From: Pseudomonadota bacterium
GTDB taxonomy: Bacteria > Myxococcota > Polyangia > Polyangiales > Polyangiaceae
Length of the DNA stretch: 10,125 nucleotides
Direction of reading: 5' to 3'
NCBI GenBank assembly: GCA_023419055.1
Contig: JAEZYO010000846.1
Span: 1-10,125, forward strand
Within the stretch, counting starts at the first letter, position 1. Each line of letters begins with the position of its first letter. Of the stretch, positions 7,019-10,125 are shown one piece after another. A model generated the notes under the pieces. That model had not been told where the DNA came from. It saw nothing but the letters and a program-made list of their open reading frames with translations, and did no database searches. Both the position numbers and the translations under genes were made by a program.

Positions 7019-8172
7019 CGCGGCACGTCCAGGCGCTTGCAGCCGAACAGCGCCTCGATCTTCGCGCTCGCGCTCTGTTTGATGCGGTCGCACGCCTCCG
7101 GACAGAGCACGATCTTTTCGGGCGCGTCGGCGTCGTCGTAGTACCAACCGCCGTCGTCCGCGAGCTCGCAGTCGTCCTCCTCACCGACGAAGAGCAGCGT
7201 CTCGGCGTCGTCGTCCTCCTCGGTGTAGCGGACGTTCACGTTCGCGAAATCGATCTCGCCCGACTCGGGCTCGGGGATCGGATACTCGCAGGAGAGCGAG
7301 CGCCGGCGAATGTTCTCGAGCGCCTCGAAGAGCGACTTTTGCACGTTGCCGGAGGTAGAAACGAGGATCGCCTCGTCCGTGCCACCGGCTTCCGCGATCG
7401 CTTGAAGCGCGGTCAACTCCTCCCCCACTCCGATGACGAAGACGGGGATAGCGGGCGACGACGAGGAAAGGTCGCTCGCCACCGCCGCCGCGTTCTCGAG
7501 GCTGTTCGGAGGGTCCGAGACGCCGGAAGCGCACGTCTGGTCGGGGACGCCGTCGGTCACCAGGACGAGCGCGCGCTGATGATCGGGAGCCTTCTTCGCC
7601 TTCTCCTTCAAGTATCCACCCATGCCTTGCAGCACCTGCACGAGCGGGGTGCCTCCGAACATGCGCTGCTTCGTGATGGCTTCGCGCAAAGCGGGCTCGC
7701 CCTTCGAAAGCTTCTGCAGGGGTACGGCCGGCGAAGCGTAGTCCTCGAGGCTGCACTGCTTGCGCAAAGGGAAGAACTGCAGCGACACGCCCAGATCGGC
7801 GAACGCGGGCTCGGACGCGAACGTGAGGAGCGCGTTCGATACTTGCGGCCACTTGTCGTCGAAATCCATGGAGTAGGAGGTGTCGACCAAGAGCCCCATG
7901 TCGAGCGGCAGAGGTTCTGCCTTCTGGTTGTCCGTGGCGCACGCCGCGTCGGGCCCGATCGGCGTCGGATCCTCGGACCCTTCACCTCCCACCGAGACCT
8001 GAACCGTGCCTCCGGAGCTCGTTCCACCGGAGCCGCTCCCGGTGCCGCCGTTCGCCGTACCGCCCGACTCCCCGACCTCGCTCGGGTTCGACACGGCGGG
8101 ATCGGAGCCGCACCCGGCGTAAGTCGCGAGCGAGAGGCACATCGAGAGCAGCGTCGTGTTTCGAAGGTTCAT
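7015..8172 (-). CDS. VWA-domain lipoprotein with complete MIDAS
   Basis: 385 residues from ATG 8172. The signal peptide ends SLATYAGC, with lipidated Cys21 predicted. A Gly/Ser/Thr-rich linker runs to about residue 65, then a von Willebrand A domain (about 88-300) with all metal-site elements: DTSYS (97-101), Thr175 in FGGTPL and Asp207 in VLVTDG. The C-terminal 90 residues are acidic with five cysteines (SCEYPIP, DDC, LCPEAC, FGC) and contain GGWYYDDADAPEKIVLCP, a tail I recall as common in myxobacterial VWA lipoproteins. It probably acts at the outer membrane in metal-dependent binding of a protein partner. GAGGA at 8185-8181 overlaps the stop of the Cys-rich gene and lies 8 nt before ATG 8172; ATG 8178 is possible but only 2 nt from that site. 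Confidence 0.9.
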   Translation of the reverse strand: MNLRNTTLLSMCLSLATYAGCGSDPAVSNPSEVGESGGTANGGTGSGSGGTSSGGTVQVSVGGEGSEDPTPIGPDAACATDNQKAEPLPLDMGLLVDTSYSMDFDDKWPQVSNALLTFASEPAFADLGVSLQFFPLRKQCSLEDYASPAVPLQKLSKGEPALREAITKQRMFGGTPLVQVLQGMGGYLKEKAKKAPDHQRALVLVTDGVPDQTCASGVSDPPNSLENAAAVASDLSSSSPAIPVFVIGVGEELTALQAIAEAGGTDEAILVSTSGNVQKSLFEALENIRRRSLSCEYPIPEPESGEIDFANVNVRYTEEDDDAETLLFVGEEDDCELADDGGWYYDDADAPEKIVLCPEACDRIKQSASAKIEALFGCKRLDVPR

Positions 8173-8183
8173 GGCCATTGTCC

Positions 8184-10125
8184 TCAGCAAGGTCCGCAGT
8201 TGACGGTGCCGCCGCAGCCATTGTCGACGATGCCGCATTTTCCGCCGCAGGGTGTCGGCGTGCAGCCGCACACCCCGGACTCGTTGCTGCCCCCGCAGGT
8301 CATGTAGTCGGGCAAGCCATGGTCACCGCAGCCGCAGGTGATGCTGCCGCCGCAACCATTCGGGAACGAGCCGCATTGACCGGAGTAGCTCGCGCAGGTG
8401 AGCGCGGTACAGCTGCAAGTGCCCTGCTGGTTGGGGGCACTCTTGCTGCAAACGTTGCCCTGACCGCTGCAGTTGCAGTCGATGATCCCGCCGCAGCCGT
8501 CGTCGAGATCTTGTCCACACTTGCCGGCGTAGTAGCCGCCGCAGGTGCGCGGCTTGCAGCACGTCTTGGTCGGCTGGCCCTGGTCCAAGCACTTGTCGCC
8601 GCCGGAGCAGTTGCAGGTAACGCTGCCGCAAGAGTTGGTGACGGTCGTGCCGCACTTACCGTCGCACTTCGGAAGCTCGCAGCAGGCGCCGTCCTTGCAC
8701 GTCTGACCGCTGCCGCAGTTGAACGTGCGCTCGCCGCACGAGTTCGTCACCTTTCCGCAAAAGGTCGGGCTCGGCTTGGCCGGGAGATCGCAGCACTTCT
8801 TGTCCTTGCAGGCTCGGTTGGAGCCGCAAGAGTTGGCGGCGCAGAAGCGGGTTCCGCAGCTGTTCGTGACGTCGCCGTCGCAGGTCGCGCCGGTGCCGCC
8901 GCAGGTCGGCAGTGAGCAGCAGGTCCCCGTCGCTTGGCCGCTCGGGATGGCGCACTGCTTGCCGTTACCGCAGGGACACGGCAGCGTGCCGCCGCAGTTG
9001 TCGCTGACGGCGTTGCACTCGTTTCCGCAGCTCGTCCGCTTGGCACAGCACTCGGCAGGTGTGCCCGGCGTGGTCGCCTGGCACGCCTCGTTCGCGCCGC
9101 ACGAGCAGTCGAGTACGCCGCCACAACCATCGGGCAGCGCCGTACCGCACTGATCGGCGTAGTCCGCCTGGCAGGTCTTCGGCGTGCAGCATGTACCGTC
9201 GAGCTTGCACACCTTGCCGATTTCACAGAGCTTGCCGATGCTGCCGTCGCAACCGTCGTCGAAGACGCCGCACTCGACGTCGTCCGCTTCTTCCGGAAGC
9301 GCCGGCTCGCAGGGAGCTCCACATTTACCGTTGTCGTTGCAGACGTCCCCTTCCGGACAGTCGCCGCACGGGATCAGCGCGCCGCCACAGGCGCTCTCGA
9401 CGTTGCCGCACTCTCGCCCTTCGACCTGACACTCCCAAGCCTTTTCGGGCGGCCCGCACCGGTTCGCGATGCCGGAGGTCGCGCAGCTCTCCCCGAGCGG
9501 GCAGTCGCCACAATCGAGGACGTTACCGCAGCCGTCGGAGATGAACCCACACTCGGCCTTGGCTTTCGCGCACGCCACTTCCGGCTCGAGCGGCACGCAC
9601 TCACCACCCGCGCTCGGCGGCGCCGGTTCGCAGCGGTTGAAGCCAACGTTGCAAACGAAGCCCTCATCACAAGCGCCGCAGTCGGCGAGCACCATGCGAT
9701 CGCCGCACCCGAGCCACGCGGGGCCGCACTCGTAACCGAGATCTTCGCAGGCGGGGTTCGTGCAATCGACGCAGCGATTGGTGTCGGGGTTACACTCCTC
9801 GCCCTCCTCGCAATCGCCGCAGTCGAGCCGCGCGCCGCAGGTGTTCCTGATCTTCCCGCACTCGGCGCCGAGGTCTTCACAGGTGATTCGCGGCTCGACG
9901 CAGGTGTGCGACTGAACGTCGCAAGCCAGCCCTTCGGCGCAGCCTCCGCACTCGAACGTCTCTCCCGTGCAGGGATCCCGCACCGGGCCACACAGACCCG
10001 TGCAGTTCGTATAGACGGGCTCACACGTCGGCTCGAAGCCGGGCTCGCCGGCGGTATTCTCGTCGCCCCCGTCCGAGCTCGCTTCGCCCGCGTCCCCGCC
10101 CTCGTTGCCGCCGCCGCTGGTACCG
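8184..10125 (-). CDS. Cys-rich tandem-repeat surface protein (5' end outside window)
   Basis: At least 646 residues, with the frame open to the right edge; a GTG at 9983 is internal, because upstream codons continue the same Gly/Asp/Ser-rich linker and first module. Visible order: a linker (GTSGGGNEGGDAGE and on), then 13 full modules and one half module of 35-55 residues. By hand count about 104 residues are cysteine, nearly one in six. The module is roughly C-x(6-8)-ECG-x(4-6)-CGG-x(2-4)-CxC-x(4-6)-C-x(5-12)-C(C). Such cysteine content implies oxidative folding outside the cytoplasm, so a signal peptide or lipobox is expected beyond the window. I cannot assign a function; adhesin, stalk or metal-binding roles are possible. 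The downstream VWA gene starts 11 bases after the stop and is coupled by an overlapping ribosome-binding site. Confidence 0.88.
   Translation of the reverse strand, partial: GTSGGGNEGGDAGEASSDGGDENTAGEPGFEPTCEPVYTNCTGLCGPVRDPCTGETFECGGCAEGLACDVQSHTCVEPRITCEDLGAECGKIRNTCGARLDCGDCEEGEECNPDTNRCVDCTNPACEDLGYECGPAWLGCGDRMVLADCGACDEGFVCNVGFNRCEPAPPSAGGECVPLEPEVACAKAKAECGFISDGCGNVLDCGDCPLGESCATSGIANRCGPPEKAWECQVEGRECGNVESACGGALIPCGDCPEGDVCNDNGKCGAPCEPALPEEADDVECGVFDDGCDGSIGKLCEIGKVCKLDGTCCTPKTCQADYADQCGTALPDGCGGVLDCSCGANEACQATTPGTPAECCAKRTSCGNECNAVSDNCGGTLPCPCGNGKQCAIPSGQATGTCCSLPTCGGTGATCDGDVTNSCGTRFCAANSCGSNRACKDKKCCDLPAKPSPTFCGKVTNSCGERTFNCGSGQTCKDGACCELPKCDGKCGTTVTNSCGSVTCNCSGGDKCLDQGQPTKTCCKPRTCGGYYAGKCGQDLDDGCGGIIDCNCSGQGNVCSKSAPNQQGTCSCTALTCASYSGQCGSFPNGCGGSITCGCGDHGLPDYMTCGGSNESGVCGCTPTPCGGKCGIVDNGCGGTVNCGPC
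8187..10028 (-). repeat. About 13.5 degenerate Cys-rich protein modules
   Basis: Starting from the N-terminal side, modules begin near 10028 (TCEPVY), 9887 (ITCEDLGAECG) and 9752 (ACEDLGYECG), and the series continues to PCGGKCGIVDNGCGG at the very end. Most full modules carry 8 cysteines; two carry 6 and one carries 7. The first five use CGxCxxGxxC; from the sixth module on, the usual ending is CxCG with a paired CC, as in KTCCKPRTCGG. The last module stops halfway, after NCGPC. The DNA itself is diverged, so this is an old protein-level expansion, not a recent DNA tandem repeat. Confidence 0.85.

Noticed and set aside
6994..8307. Long plus-strand frame (437 codons) across the VWA gene
   Set aside because: Antisense to a gene with a complete MIDAS and signal peptide; the product shows no domain.
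8184..9983. Start of the Cys-rich gene at GTG 9983
   Set aside because: The frame is open to the window edge and the codons before the GTG encode the first part of module 1 and a Gly-rich linker, so the true start is beyond 10125.
8187..10028. CRISPR or DNA-level tandem repeat
   Set aside because: The periodicity exists only in the protein; the DNA modules differ in length and sequence, with no constant repeat and spacer.
8184..10125. Annotation as a metabolic enzyme
   Set aside because: From memory, Cys-rich myxobacterial repeat proteins sometimes carry enzyme names such as tryptophan synthase alpha chain in automatic annotations; nothing here resembles a TIM barrel or any enzyme active site.

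Overview
The window is GC-rich bacterial DNA that most resembles a myxobacterium (Myxococcota, probably the Polyangia side). The reasons are a PilB very close to my recollection of the Myxococcus xanthus type IV pilus ATPase, several secreted proteins or lipoproteins with Gly/Ser-rich linkers after the lipobox, a VWA lipoprotein of the kind common in that phylum, and a very cysteine-rich tandem-repeat surface protein. The assignment is inference from protein style; there is no rRNA gene to confirm it. I saw no tRNA, CRISPR array, insertion sequence or transposase.

Layout. (1) 1-1624, minus: pilB, running off the left edge and lacking about its last 25 codons. (2) 1625-1869: divergent intergenic region with three inverted repeats, the longest just upstream of the next start. 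(3) 1870-3048, plus: rhodanese-MoeB/ThiF fusion, followed by a strong 15-bp hairpin. (4) 3188-3586, plus: short Gly-rich lipoprotein. (5) 3553-4237, minus: pentapeptide-repeat gene broken by two small frameshifts, with its ancestral 3' end overlapping the Gly-rich gene. (6) 4406-5302, minus: LysR-type regulator, divergent from 5398-6030 (glutathione S-transferase) and 6041-7018 (flavin-binding PPOX-type split-barrel protein), with a 15-bp palindrome between them. (7) 7015-8172 and 8184->10125, both minus: a large Cys-rich tandem-repeat protein (5' end outside the window) translationally coupled to a VWA lipoprotein.

How the genes relate. LysR, GST and PPOX form a plausible self-contained regulated unit for detoxification or redox stress: palindrome in the divergent promoter, and GST and PPOX coupled by a Shine-Dalgarno that starts at the GST stop. 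The Cys-rich protein and VWA lipoprotein form a second operon, probably a cell-surface pair; it is the most interesting and least characterised part of the window. PilB powers type IV pilus extension (S-motility in myxobacteria). The rhodanese-E1 fusion probably supplies activated sulfur to a ubiquitin-like carrier protein for molybdopterin, thiamine or related synthesis.
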